Assembly (NCBI RefSeq): GCF_004524775.2
Contig: NZ_CP119081.1
Location: 930,001 to 994,000, forward strand
Reading direction: 5' to 3'
DNA length: 64,000 nt
Origin: Helcococcus ovis
GTDB taxonomy: Bacteria; Bacillota; Clostridia; Tissierellales; Peptoniphilaceae
In this document: positions 37,486 to 46,000 of the stretch, in pieces
Layout of the letters: each line of letters starts with the position of its first letter
Position numbering within the stretch: position 1 is the stretch's first letter
Notes under the pieces: generated by a model
Database searches by the model: none
Told to the model about the DNA's origin: nothing
Seen by the model: the letters and a program-made list of their open reading frames with translations, nothing else
Program-made: the position numbers and the translations under genes

Positions 37486-38409
37486 TTAAACTTTTCTATT
37501 AAATAATCTTATTCCATATATTGCAAGTACTAACGAAATAAATAACATTAATACAATTGGAATCACATAAATTTTTCCACTAATAATAGAATTTTGAAGA
37601 TAATAAAGTGGCGATATATAAGCGATAGTTTTCATCCAATTGGCCATATGTTCAACCGGAAATAAAATGCCGGAAAATAACCCTAACGGAAATATAATTC
37701 CTGTTGAAATTATCCAGATTATCCCCTCATTCTTTATTATAGATGATAAGAAAATATAAAGTCCCATTGAAATAAACATTGCAATAGTAAACAAAATACC
37801 AAGCTGAATAATATTAGATTTACCTAAATCAAAACCTGCAAATTTATAAAATAACAGTATCAATAAATTTGCTATTTCATACACAAATATGATGGCTAAA
37901 CTTTTACCTAATATATATGAGCTTAACTTTGTCTTGGAATTTTTTACTCTTAAAACAATACCATTATCCTTTTCATTAATTAAAACTGTAGCAAGTAGGG
38001 ATGCCGATGTTAACAGCTTAAAAAGAATAATTCCAACAGAATAACTAAGTTTCGCTTTTTCATTAAACAAATTACTGTTTGAGTTGCGGTTATCTATTAT
38101 AGGTATTAATGGATTATTCGATATACTGCTATAATATTGCAAGACATTTCCCGCTCCATCCGTCTTTACTACCAAAGTCCCTTGAGAAAGTCCAAGAAAA
38201 TAATCTTTTTCATCTTCCTTAAGCTTCATCATTTTAACATTCGCTACATTCGGGGCTTTTTCTCCGATATAACCCACAACAGGAACATCGGAATATGCAA
38301 GGGTAATACTTACAAGTAAAATCATTAAAATCGGCATAATAATCATTGAAGAAATAAATCCTTTGGTATTTCTAAGAATTTTAAAAGTAAACTTAAATGC
38401 ATGCACCAT
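37486..38409 (-). CDS. ABC-2 type exporter permease
   Basis: The 307-residue protein has one N-terminal helix, an external domain (about 45-130) and five C-terminal helices, with the conserved FPLGLFSGILFPVEHMANWMK block typical of ABC-2 permeases. GGAGGATGAGGA precedes the ATG. It is the last gene of a five-gene minus-strand run and pairs with the next permease and ATPase as an exporter of unknown cargo. Confidence 0.8.
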   Translation of the reverse strand: MVHAFKFTFKILRNTKGFISSMIIMPILMILLVSITLAYSDVPVVGYIGEKAPNVANVKMMKLKEDEKDYFLGLSQGTLVVKTDGAGNVLQYYSSISNNPLIPIIDNRNSNSNLFNEKAKLSYSVGIILFKLLTSASLLATVLINEKDNGIVLRVKNSKTKLSSYILGKSLAIIFVYEIANLLILLFYKFAGFDLGKSNIIQLGILFTIAMFISMGLYIFLSSIIKNEGIIWIISTGIIFPLGLFSGILFPVEHMANWMKTIAYISPLYYLQNSIISGKIYVIPIVLMLFISLVLAIYGIRLFNRKV

Positions 38410-39160
38410 TCCTCATCCTCCTTCCTATTAATAAAATAAAGGTTATGACAAATGTAAAAAATATTAAAATCCATATTAGCAAATCATTTCCAAAATTTAT
38501 TTGAATTAAATCCTTAAATATTAACCTGTTAGCAATTGTCAAAGGCGACAAGTACATAAGTAAATCCATAAATTTTGTATTTGATAAAACAGATGTCAAA
38601 CTCAAAGCTCCACCAAAATATCCCATAAGCATAACAATCATCATAATAGTATTAGAAAGTATTGCCTTATTATAAACTGAAAGTCCAAAAAACAATCCTA
38701 AACTAATACTTATAATTGGAATGCTTAAAAAAATACATATCGAGTTTATAGGAAAACAGATATCAAACAGCAATCGATACCCTATTACATTGCTTGTAAT
38801 CATAATAATGGAAAAAATATAATGTATAAAAAATTTTATCAAAACAAAATTACTCTTACACACAATCCTGTCCCAAACATGAAGTTTTCTTTCCTCAAAA
38901 ATACTTAGTCCTGCCAAAACTGCCGACATCATTAACATAAAATTAAGTTCACTAACCGCAAACTGTACTTTGGAATTCAATAATATTCCATCATACATAA
39001 CAACTTCTTTGACGGTATCTACAGAAAATGAATTTTGAATATGCTGTGATAAATAGTTCTTTGTACCCTCACTCATAATAAAGGCAAGAACCATCGGCAA
39101 GAACATAATTATAAAATATATCGGATTTTTTATAATTCCTTTTATTTCTTTTTTAAGCAT
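38393..39160 (-). CDS. ABC-2 type exporter permease (partner)
   Basis: About 255 residues and six helices; the N-terminal MLKKEIKGIIKNPIYFIIM and a central ILAGLSIFEERKLHVWDRIV-like stretch are usual for ABC-2 permeases. I start at the ATG at 39160, one base after the ATPase TGA; a GTG at 39169 is possible. Its end overlaps the next permease start by 17 bases. The two permeases and the ATPase likely form one heteromeric exporter. Confidence 0.78.
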   Translation of the reverse strand: MLKKEIKGIIKNPIYFIIMFLPMVLAFIMSEGTKNYLSQHIQNSFSVDTVKEVVMYDGILLNSKVQFAVSELNFMLMMSAVLAGLSIFEERKLHVWDRIVCKSNFVLIKFFIHYIFSIIMITSNVIGYRLLFDICFPINSICIFLSIPIISISLGLFFGLSVYNKAILSNTIMMIVMLMGYFGGALSLTSVLSNTKFMDLLMYLSPLTIANRLIFKDLIQINFGNDLLIWILIFFTFVITFILLIGRRMRNGACI

Positions 39161-39161
39161 A

Positions 39162-39875
39162 TCACTCACCGCCCTTACGCAAAACCTTTACGAAAACATC
39201 TGATAAATCAGCCTGTTTATTTTCTGTATCTGAAATTTCCTTGATTAACTTCTCGGTTTCTCCTTCCAATATAAGTTTACCTTTATCTAAAAACATAATT
39301 TTATCACATAAATACTCAACCTCATCCAAATAGTGAGAAGTGTAGATGATATTTAAGCCGCTATTTTTCAATTCCTTAAGATATGCCAATATTTCCTTTC
39401 TGGAAATAGGATCAATTCCAACACAAACTTCATCACAAATTAATAGTTTAGGATTGTGAACAAGCCCAGTTATTAAATTTAATTTTCTTTTCATTCCACC
39501 GGATAAATCCCTTGCTTTTGTATATATTTTTTCCTTAAGTCCTACTTTTTCTATTAATAAGATGCATCTTTCTCTTGTCTCTCTTTTATCCATTTTATAT
39601 ATAGAAGCAAAAAACAACATATTATCCATTACAGAAAGTTCAGGGTATATGGCAAGCTCTTGCGGAACATAACCAATATCCCAAATACTTAAATCTGCGT
39701 AATTAAGCTCTCCTTCAAAGGATACATTTTGTGTAATGCAATTAATCAATGTGCTTTTACCGGCACCATTAACACCTAATATCCCATAAACATTTCCATT
39801 TTCAAAATTATACGAAAAATCTATGAGAGCAAGAAATTTTTTATATCTCTTTGTTATATGCTTAAGTTCAATCAT
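39162..39875 (-). CDS. ABC exporter ATPase
   Basis: From the ATG at 39875 (AAGGGG seven bases upstream) the ATPase is 237 residues. Walker A is GVNGAGKST, the signature is LSGGMKRKLNLITGL, Walker B is LLICDEVCVGID and the switch His is in IYTSHYLDEVE. This is the CcmA/drug-exporter class. The C-terminus lacks a domain for substrate recognition. It is followed with overlap by two ABC-2 permeases. Confidence 0.88.
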   Translation of the reverse strand: MIELKHITKRYKKFLALIDFSYNFENGNVYGILGVNGAGKSTLINCITQNVSFEGELNYADLSIWDIGYVPQELAIYPELSVMDNMLFFASIYKMDKRETRERCILLIEKVGLKEKIYTKARDLSGGMKRKLNLITGLVHNPKLLICDEVCVGIDPISRKEILAYLKELKNSGLNIIYTSHYLDEVEYLCDKIMFLDKGKLILEGETEKLIKEISDTENKQADLSDVFVKVLRKGGE

Positions 39876-39895
39876 AACCATACCCCTTCTCATAT

Positions 39896-40453
39896 TTAAA
39901 AATGTTTTTTGCAGAACTTTTTGGAAATGTAAGTTCCTATAATTGAAACAACAACGATAGTTACTGCAATTATAACCATCATAGGTATTGTCTTAAGTTC
40001 TTGCATTTTCATTGCATAGTCATGCCCATACATTTTTTTAATCATTTCTAATTGTTGTTCTTTAGTAATTATATAAGGAATTACGGTACCTCCTATATAA
40101 TGAGCCAACATCGTCACAACAAATGATAAAGTCAGACCTTTAAATCTATTTTTAGTTTTCGCTAATATCAATTCAGCAATTATTCCCGCAATAACCATCA
40201 TTCCAATGTAATAAGGCATAAATCCACCTAAACCCCATATTACACAGTAAATTAATATTGCCCATTTCTTTTGAACTTTAGCTCCTGTTAATATAAATGG
40301 AAATGCTAAAAATAAACTTTGTACAATTGGTGAAATTAAAATTGTATACGGTGTAAATAAGAAAGGCATCGGTATTAAGTACATAAATAAAATTCCTAAT
40401 ACCGAAAAAGCCGCCACTAATACTAAATCTTTAACTGTTAATTTGTTATTCAT
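39896..40453 (-). CDS. MptD-family ECF transporter S component
   Basis: The 185-residue membrane protein starts at the ATG at 40453 (AGGAGGAAT site). It contains LTVKDLVLVAAFSVLGILF, GGFMPYYIGMMVIAGIIAELIL and HYIGGTVIPYIITKE. The MptD type is a substrate-binding ECF subunit found next to its own A and T subunits. It overlaps the end of the A-A-T fusion gene and precedes the exporter. A second member of this family lies at 62648-63232 in the mobile element. Confidence 0.82.
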   Translation of the reverse strand: MNNKLTVKDLVLVAAFSVLGILFMYLIPMPFLFTPYTILISPIVQSLFLAFPFILTGAKVQKKWAILIYCVIWGLGGFMPYYIGMMVIAGIIAELILAKTKNRFKGLTLSFVVTMLAHYIGGTVIPYIITKEQQLEMIKKMYGHDYAMKMQELKTIPMMVIIAVTIVVVSIIGTYISKKFCKKHF

Positions 40454-42564
40454 TTTATTCCTCCTATAATTAAAAATATATAAATTGATATATACATAGT
40501 ACATAACATATAATCTGTGATTTTAAAATCTACATCTGTCAACAGGGTTCTTTCTTTGCCTATTATCATTCCTTTTGTTTCAATCCCTAAAGATAAATTT
40601 TCCGCACTTCTTATTAAACTGAAAACAACAGGTACAATGATAAATCTCCAAATTGCTGCCGGATTTTTGTTTTTAATCAGCTTTCTAGTTTTAAGACTCA
40701 TATAAGCTATGGAAAAGTCATTCCTCATTGACGGAAACAATCTCATGAACGAGATAATCGGTATGAGGATGTAATCTGTCAACTTTACTTTTTCTAAGGC
40801 TTCTATAATTGTTATAAGCTTTGTGCCGGCTGTTAAATTCTTTATGGTGTAACCGCATAACATACCTCTTACAATAAAAATCTCAATAAAAGCTTGATAA
40901 TATAATGGAAAAAATATCTTTAGCTTACTTATCACGAAATAGGTTACCGCCATTTTTATTGCAAGCATATAATTTTTATTAAACAAAAATACTATAGCTA
41001 CTATCCCCATTAAATATATTGAACTTTGATTTGACGGATAAAAAAATATAGCATTTGCAACTGTAAAAAATACAATCAAATTTATGATAGGATTAACTTT
41101 TGAATAGTCTGTTTTTTTCTTTTCTGTAGAATATTTGTTTTTTACATTTTTTGCGGATTTAAGCTTATCTATCATTTCATTAAAATCATTTTGATTAACA
41201 AGCCTTCTATGTGCGATTACCGTTGCTCCTTCCAAAAGAATATATTCATCAGCAACTTTTGATAAAAGCTCTAAATCATGCGAAATTAAAATAACAATTT
41301 TTCCTTGTTCTTTCATTTTATTTATCAATCTACAAATACAATTCATTCTTTTCAAATCTAGCCCACTTGTAGGCTCATCCAAAATTACAATTTTATTATT
41401 ACTTATATATGCTAAAAGCACTGCCAATCTTAAAATTTGACCTCCTGAAAGTTTAGATGGATGCCGATTTTCTAAGGCATCCATATCCACCATTTTAAGT
41501 AGATTATGAATTTCTAAATCATTTAATTTTTTGTTTTGAAGAATAATCTCATCTTTTACTGAAGCTGTAACCATTTGATGATAACAATCTTGCATACAAA
41601 AATATGAATTTTTTATTCTATCTTTTTTTGAAATTATGTTATTATTAAAGGAAAAAACAGCTTTTTTATTATCAATCAATCCTGCGATTAGCTTACCTAA
41701 TGTACTTTTTCCCGAACCATTCAACCCTATAATTGCCGTTACCTTATTAGATTTAATTGATAAAGATATATCCTTTAAAATCTCTTTATAATTGATAGTA
41801 TAATTAAGATTTAAAATTTCTAATGTATCATTTGTTTTTCTATAAAAATGTTCTTTAATGTTTGAAAAAGCTATATTTTCACTTCTAATTTCAAATCCAT
41901 CGCCATTTATCAAAGTTCCATCTTGGATTACATAAACTTTATCACATACATCTTTCAGATAACCGACTCTATGTTCCGCAATAACTATTGTTACATTACT
42001 ATTTTTAAGTTCAATAATATGCTTTTTTAATTCATCTATTTCATTAATATCTAAATTTGCAGTAGGCTCATCCATAACAATTATTTTAGGAGCTTTAATA
42101 TAGGAACTTAAAACACTGAGTGTTTGTGCTTCTCCACTTGATAAATTCAAAATATTTTCGTGTAATAATAACTCAGAATATCTATCTTTTAGTAAAGTAA
42201 ATTTATTTTCAATTTCTGCTCTACTTTTTCCGATACATTTTGAAGAGTATTTACACTCATCATCTGCATTAGAAAATAAAAATCCATTTTTAGGATTTTG
42301 CAAAATGCTACTGACATACTTTGAATTAAGTCCGGCAAAGCTATTTTCATAACCATAGAAATCTGTCTTAAAACTTCCTGTAACATTTCCTTGAAATACA
42401 CTGGGGCAAAGTCCATTTATAACTCTGAGCAATGTGGTTTTCCCACAACCGCTCAGCCCTGTAAAAACAACACACTCTCCTGATTTTATTTTTAAATTTA
42501 TACCTTTCAAGGTCGGATTTATTTCTCCCTCATAAGTGAAAGAAAAATCCTTAAACTCTATCAC
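40450..42564 (-). CDS. ECF transporter fusion: two ATPase domains plus EcfT
   Basis: I start at the GTG at 42564, where AGGAGGTGG lies 5-6 bases upstream, giving 704 residues. An in-frame ATG 15 codons earlier has no site. Domain order: EcfA (about 1-215; Walker A GLSGCGKTT, signature LSSGEAQTLSV), second EcfA (about 250-450; GLNGSGKST, KLSGGQILRLAVLLA, VILDEPTSGLD), then an EcfT membrane domain (about 490-704). Together with the S subunit it forms an entire importer in two genes. Confidence 0.85.
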   Translation of the reverse strand: MIEFKDFSFTYEGEINPTLKGINLKIKSGECVVFTGLSGCGKTTLLRVINGLCPSVFQGNVTGSFKTDFYGYENSFAGLNSKYVSSILQNPKNGFLFSNADDECKYSSKCIGKSRAEIENKFTLLKDRYSELLLHENILNLSSGEAQTLSVLSSYIKAPKIIVMDEPTANLDINEIDELKKHIIELKNSNVTIVIAEHRVGYLKDVCDKVYVIQDGTLINGDGFEIRSENIAFSNIKEHFYRKTNDTLEILNLNYTINYKEILKDISLSIKSNKVTAIIGLNGSGKSTLGKLIAGLIDNKKAVFSFNNNIISKKDRIKNSYFCMQDCYHQMVTASVKDEIILQNKKLNDLEIHNLLKMVDMDALENRHPSKLSGGQILRLAVLLAYISNNKIVILDEPTSGLDLKRMNCICRLINKMKEQGKIVILISHDLELLSKVADEYILLEGATVIAHRRLVNQNDFNEMIDKLKSAKNVKNKYSTEKKKTDYSKVNPIINLIVFFTVANAIFFYPSNQSSIYLMGIVAIVFLFNKNYMLAIKMAVTYFVISKLKIFFPLYYQAFIEIFIVRGMLCGYTIKNLTAGTKLITIIEALEKVKLTDYILIPIISFMRLFPSMRNDFSIAYMSLKTRKLIKNKNPAAIWRFIIVPVVFSLIRSAENLSLGIETKGMIIGKERTLLTDVDFKITDYMLCTMYISIYIFLIIGGIK

Positions 42565-42603
42565 TTTCCCACCTCCTCTCTCAGCGAATATTTTGTGTTT
42601 AAT

Positions 42604-42699
42604 ATTCATTGAAATGATTATAACACTTTTTTCTTAGAAAAGTCAATGAATATAATTATCTTTAGATTCATTGACTTTATCTTTCATACTTGCTAAAAT
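42604..42699. promoter_or_regulatory. Divergent promoters with TetR-type operator
   Basis: A perfect 13-bp inverted repeat (AAAGTCAATGAAT at 42639-42651, ATTCATTGACTTT at 42666-42678, 14-base spacer) has a -35 hexamer TTGACT embedded in each arm. Rightward: TTGACT 42671-42676, 17-base spacer, TAAAAT 42694-42699. Leftward: TTGACT 42646-42641, 18-base spacer, TATAAT 42622-42617. A further half-site ATTCATTGA lies at 42604-42612 downstream of the leftward start. The TetR product probably represses both operons. Confidence 0.85.
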
Positions 42700-42731
42700 A
42701 TAAGTATAATTTTTCGATAGGAGATGAACCA

Positions 42732-43307
42732 ATGCCTGCTAACTTTACAAAAGAAGAAAGAGCTGCTTTAATAAAAAAATTCTACAAGCAAGGATATATT
42801 CTTTTAAAAAAATTCGGATATAAAAAATTAAAGATTGTTGATATTGCTTCCTCTGTTGGAATCGGCACAGGAACATTTTATAATTTTTTTAAAAGTAAAG
42901 ATGAATTTATTATTTGGCTTATAAATAAAAGAAAAGATGAAACAGTAAAACAATTCTTATCAATATCTAAAGAATATTCAAATGAAATTCCTATGGAAGT
43001 GTTTGAAAAATTTTTATTTGATACAATATCACATAATAACATTTACAGATGCCTTACTCAAGATGACTACAATATACTACAAGAAAAATATGGCCTTCTT
43101 GATAATCGAAATGAAAAAATAGAAGAAAACGCTAAATTTATGATGAGTAAACTTGCAACTACTAAATCATTCGATAATTTCTTTCTATTTTCAGAAGCTT
43201 ATACAATAATAATTATAGGTACATCTGATTTAAATAAATTAAATACTAAATTTACGGACAAAGCAGTAAAAAGACTTATTCATTCGGCTTGTCAATTTAT
43301 ATACTAA
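42732..43307 (+). CDS. TetR/AcrR family transcriptional regulator
   Basis: With the ATG at 42732 (TAGGAGATGAACC) the protein is 191 residues. The N-terminal helix-turn-helix is LIKKFYKQGYILLKKFGYKKL followed by IVDIASSVGIGTGTFYNFF (quoted in parts under 20 residues), the TetR signature. The C-terminal ligand-binding part is divergent. It is divergent from the ECF/ABC cluster and shares a symmetric operator with it. Confidence 0.88.
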   Translation: MPANFTKEERAALIKKFYKQGYILLKKFGYKKLKIVDIASSVGIGTGTFYNFFKSKDEFIIWLINKRKDETVKQFLSISKEYSNEIPMEVFEKFLFDTISHNNIYRCLTQDDYNILQEKYGLLDNRNEKIEENAKFMMSKLATTKSFDNFFLFSEAYTIIIIGTSDLNKLNTKFTDKAVKRLIHSACQFIY

Positions 43308-43404
43308 AATAAAATTTAATTACAAAAAACATATATCATACCTTTTAACTCCTCTGTTATAATAATAAAATTCTATCACTTACTCAATATTTAAAAATAG
43401 ACAA

Positions 43405-43444
43405 TTAACAAAGACGATAGTTTTTTCTCTATCGCCTTTGTTAA
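43405..43444 (+). terminator. Terminator after the tetR gene
   Basis: TTAACAAAGACGATAG pairs with CTATCGCCTTTGTTAA (one mismatch), followed by a run of five T. Confidence 0.9.
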
Positions 43445-43483
43445 CTTTTTATATGAAATTTTTCTTCACAAAAACAAAATCTA

Positions 43484-43630
43484 TTATCCCTCTCTTATAG
43501 CAATCATCACCCCAACTGGTGCAATAGCACCATGCACTAATTTCATTTCAAATACTGAAAATCCATATTCCTCAATAAAATTTTCAAATTGCTTTTTATC
43601 CCATTCTTGATGCATCTTAAATCCCAAAAT
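43484..43630 (-). pseudogene. C-terminal remnant of a class I methyltransferase-like gene
   Basis: The frame reads ILGFKMHQEWDKKQFENFIE and ends with KLVHGAIAPVGVMIAIREG. The end pattern (a loop then a beta-strand ending the gene) resembles the C-terminus of SAM-dependent methyltransferases, and the frame stops upstream within tens of bases. This marks the start of the mobile-element debris. Family identity is tentative. Confidence 0.4.
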
Positions 43631-43677
43631 TATATTTACTTTACATCATTTACACTAGATTTTAAAATTCTATTTAT

Positions 43678-43992
43678 CTAATTTTTTTCTTTAACGTTAA
43701 AATCTAAAGGTTTGTTTATAACTTTTTTATAAACGACCATATATATTTCTTCCTTATCTCCGTTTATATTTTTATTATTCATAATTATTATTTTTTCTAT
43801 CCAATTATACTCTGTAAATAAATTTGAAATATATTTTTTATAGTCTTTTAAGTTTACTAAATCAAAAATAATATTCTTAACTTTTCCATCGCAATATTTA
43901 AAATTTATTACCCCATCTTTCATATTATTAATTCTTCTGATTATCAACTCTTCATCATCCCACACTAAATTTGGAATCATAGTTTCTATCAT
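43678..43992 (-). CDS. Hypothetical protein, no family recognised
   Basis: This 104-residue acidic/basic mixed protein has no signal peptide or membrane helix. It starts ETMIPNLVWDDEELIIRRIN and ends with KEIYMVVYKKVINKP. A GAAGGAA site precedes the ATG. It lies among phage-derived genes on the same strand (Lar-like and tiny peptides), and may be part of the same remnant. Confidence 0.5.
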   Translation of the reverse strand: MIETMIPNLVWDDEELIIRRINNMKDGVINFKYCDGKVKNIIFDLVNLKDYKKYISNLFTEYNWIEKIIIMNNKNINGDKEEIYMVVYKKVINKPLDFNVKEKN

Positions 43993-44044
43993 ATTTTTTC
44001 CTTCCTTGACTTTTAATTTATTAGATGATAAAATTTAATTAAAT

Positions 44045-44117
44045 AAAGGTAGTAGTGTTCTCATTAAAATGCCTGTAGGGGTAACCCTTAAGGACTGGAA
44101 CTCTGGTACCTTTTTTT
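44045..44117. terminator. Nested hairpin with T-run, likely terminator of the phage small-gene run
   Basis: AAAGGTA (44045-44051) pairs with TACCTTT (44107-44113), then GTTC with GAAC, with an inner AGGG/CCCT hairpin (about 44077-44088). A T-run follows on plus; on minus, TTTATTTAATT follows. It lies past the last tiny peptide gene. I considered and could not match a riboswitch class. Confidence 0.5.
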
Positions 44118-44140
44118 ATTTTCTTTTAAAAACTCTAATG

Positions 44141-44227
44141 TTATAACAAAAGGTTTAATATAGCCGTTGTTATAACAAATCCTATTATAAAATATATATA
44201 AAAATAATCATTTAGTTTTTCTTTCAT
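44141..44227 (-). CDS. Tiny membrane peptide, 28 residues
   Basis: MKEKLNDYF then a single hydrophobic helix (IYFIIGFVITTAILNLLL) and stop. The AGGAGTAAAT site seven bases before the ATG is strong. It follows another tiny peptide after 19 bases. Such peptides are common in phage lysogeny and accessory regions. No function can be assigned. Confidence 0.5.
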   Translation of the reverse strand: MKEKLNDYFYIYFIIGFVITTAILNLLL

Positions 44228-44246
44228 ATTTACTCCTACTCAATGT

Positions 44247-44321
44247 TTATTCATTTATTTTATAAAAAATGTAAATTAAACAAAATATACAAACGGATAT
44301 AGTATATAATAAATTTGCCAT
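44247..44321 (-). CDS. Tiny membrane peptide, 24 residues
   Basis: MANLLYTISVCIFCLIYIFY then KINE and stop: a single helix with two Cys. AAAGGAGTGTATA precedes the ATG. It lies between the Lar-like gene and the 28-residue peptide, on the same strand and spaced like an operon. Confidence 0.45.
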   Translation of the reverse strand: MANLLYTISVCIFCLIYIFYKINE

Positions 44322-44357
44322 TATACACTCCTTTATTCTCAACTCTTCTTAACTTTT

Positions 44358-44552
44358 CTAAAATCTCTTATTCCATGCCATTATAGCATATTCTTCTGTC
44401 GGTTCATGTCTTGATGTTGCCATGCATTCTCCACATTCAACAAAATACATTCTACCAACATATTTGTTGTAGTATGTTCTAATTGAGGGCTTGTTCCATT
44501 TATTACCACAGAAAGGACATTCTCTTAATTGGTCATCTATTTTTTCACTCAT
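44358..44552 (-). CDS. Lar-like restriction-alleviation family zinc-ribbon protein
   Basis: The 64-residue protein has CPFCGNKW and VECGECMATS, a four-Cys zinc ribbon, then EPTEEYAIMAWNKRF, the C-terminal helix ending in WN+R that is shared by phage Lar-family proteins. Lar of Rac prophage dampens type I restriction; most relatives are untested. It is phage-derived by context. AAGGAG precedes the ATG. Confidence 0.7.
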   Translation of the reverse strand: MSEKIDDQLRECPFCGNKWNKPSIRTYYNKYVGRMYFVECGECMATSRHEPTEEYAIMAWNKRF

Positions 44553-44582
44553 CGTCTAAACTCCTTGATTTTTTATACTAAA

Positions 44583-44618
44583 AAAGCACCTCTAACATTT
44601 TAGTTAGTTGTGCTTTTA
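44583..44618 (-). terminator. Terminator overlapping the end of the DUF4926-like gene
   Basis: AAAAGCAC...GTGCTTTT arms with an inner CTAAC/GTTAG helix, followed by T-run on minus. The stop codon of the small gene lies within the 5' arm. Confidence 0.8.
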
Positions 44619-44767
44619 ATATCTATTTGATAAATAAATTCAGTGGATGTTTCCCCATCTTCTTTTTCAATATCAGCCACATAAGCTTTATCTTTTTCAA
44701 GAATTTCAACTATATAAGCAAATTCCCCACTTTTTAGGAGAACTTTATCATATTGTTTAATTGTCAT
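44600..44767 (-). CDS. Small DUF4926-like protein, candidate immunity partner
   Basis: The 55-residue protein MTIKQYDKVLLKSGEFAYIV continues as EILEKDKAYVADIEKEDGE, a small beta-barrel-like layout (KOW/DUF4926-like). The start at 44767 has AAAGGGGGG five bases upstream and overlaps the stop of the DUF6883 gene as ATGA, so the two are translationally coupled. DUF6883 and DUF4926-type genes are often neighbours as I recall, consistent with a toxin-immunity or toxin-like pair. The name is tentative. Confidence 0.55.
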   Translation of the reverse strand: MTIKQYDKVLLKSGEFAYIVEILEKDKAYVADIEKEDGETSTEFIYQIDIKSTTN

Positions 44768-45375
44768 AAATCCCCCCTTTTCTTTTTGGTAACATAAATT
44801 GAGGTTAAATGAATAGCGTCTTCTTTTTTTATCCACCCCGTCATTACATTTGCCCTTTTTCCATTAGGTCCTAATAAATTTAAAACTTGTTCAAATAATT
44901 CTCCATAATTATTTTTACCTTTAGGTTTAAATTCGTTCGTTTTAAGATTAGAATGTACGTTTTGTATAAGTTCATCGTAATTCGACAAATCATACCCCAA
45001 AGCTTCCTTAAAGGCTCTTGCTTTATTTGGTTGTCTTTCAGGATTTAATGCATATTCGGTTAACTTTCTTTTATCTATATTATACTTTTTTTCGAGAGTT
45101 TTATCAACTTTTTTAGTTGCATTCTTCCCTTCAATCATCCTCATCAACTCATCTTCACTATCATAATCCCAACCTTCAAGCATATCGCTTAAATGTGATC
45201 TACAATAAGGATGAAGCGGTGGAGCGTTCACTCCAATTTTTATTTTATCAATAGGAATAATTCTTTGGTCGTGTTCCCTACATATTTTTGAAGTCCTCTT
45301 ATCAAGTGTGGCTTCAAACTTTTTAGCAAGTATTCCACGTCGTTTACTGTCATCTAATTCTGCTGTATTTACCAC
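44764..45375 (-). pseudogene. Phage minor head (gp7-type) protein remnant with C-terminal DUF6883 domain
   Basis: A 203-residue frame starts at GTG. Residues about 1-75 are the C-terminal part of an SPP1 gp7/Mu F-type head protein (KFEATLDKRTSKICREHD, then NAPPLHPYCRSHL). Residues about 103-200 match DUF6883 (LTEYALNPERQPNKARAF, ALGYD, MTGWIKKEDAIHLTSIYV). Upstream the frame continues to about 45460 with stops (RAT*T*INITSYV), so the head domain is decayed while the DUF6883 end is intact. A separate restart at the GTG may still express the DUF6883 part. Confidence 0.65.
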
Positions 45376-45619
45376 GTATGATGTTAATATTCAAGTTCAT
45401 GTTGCTCTCGCATTTAATTCTAGTTTATCAGTCCACTTTCTATCGCATTTATTTTATATTTTTCAGATATTTCCTATCCTAATTTTCCCTTGTATACCTT
45501 AATCCATACAATACAAGACTTCTTCTGTTTTTTTTACAAACATTACCATTGTTAAAAACTTTAATATTTTTCTTGTTTAGATATAAATTTATCATTCAAT
45601 TCTTTTATTCGTTCGTCTA

Positions 45620-45810
45620 TCTAAGATTTAACTCCTTGATTTTTTTTACGATATTTTTATGTATTATTAACCGTATTTTTTGAATATCCATAAATGTATC
45701 TTTCATGACTAATCCCTTACCGATTTCGCTGAAATGCACTATAACTTTGTAGTTGTTTTCCCAATTTTTTTGCTAAATGTATTCTCAGCTTTGTTTTTCT
45801 CATCTGTCAT
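45620..45810 (-). pseudogene. TnpW-like transposon protein, frameshifted
   Basis: From the ATG at 45810 (GGAAGGAGATTACAA) the frame reads MTDEKNKAENTFSKKIGKTT and then stops after a shift. The next frame continues YKVIVHFSEIG and then MDIQKIRLI. Together these match the small TnpW-type protein of Tn4451-like and ICE elements (KIGKTTYKVxVHFSE, then KILRLI). It is a relic of a mobile element. Confidence 0.65.
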
Positions 45811-45839
45811 TTGTAATCTCCTTCCATAGCAATAAAAAA

Positions 45840-45868
45840 AGAGAAGCAGATTATTCCTCCACTTCTCT
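45840..45868 (-). terminator. Terminator between relE and the tnpW remnant
   Basis: AGAGAAG pairs with CTTCTCT, followed on the minus strand by TTTTTTTATT. Confidence 0.85.
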
Positions 45869-46000
45869 TAGTCATATTTACATTATTTTTTTATAATTGT
45901 TCAACGAGCATTGCTATATCTTACTGACCCCGTCCGGTAAATCTTACACTTTTTCTTCAAATGTAACCTTATCTTTTAATTTTTTTTCTATATCTCTTTT

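Noticed and set aside
44045-44117. Structured element as a riboswitch or T-box
   Set aside because: The nested stems and T-run look structured, but no core motif of a class I know is present and no gene follows in a fitting place; a terminator is simpler.
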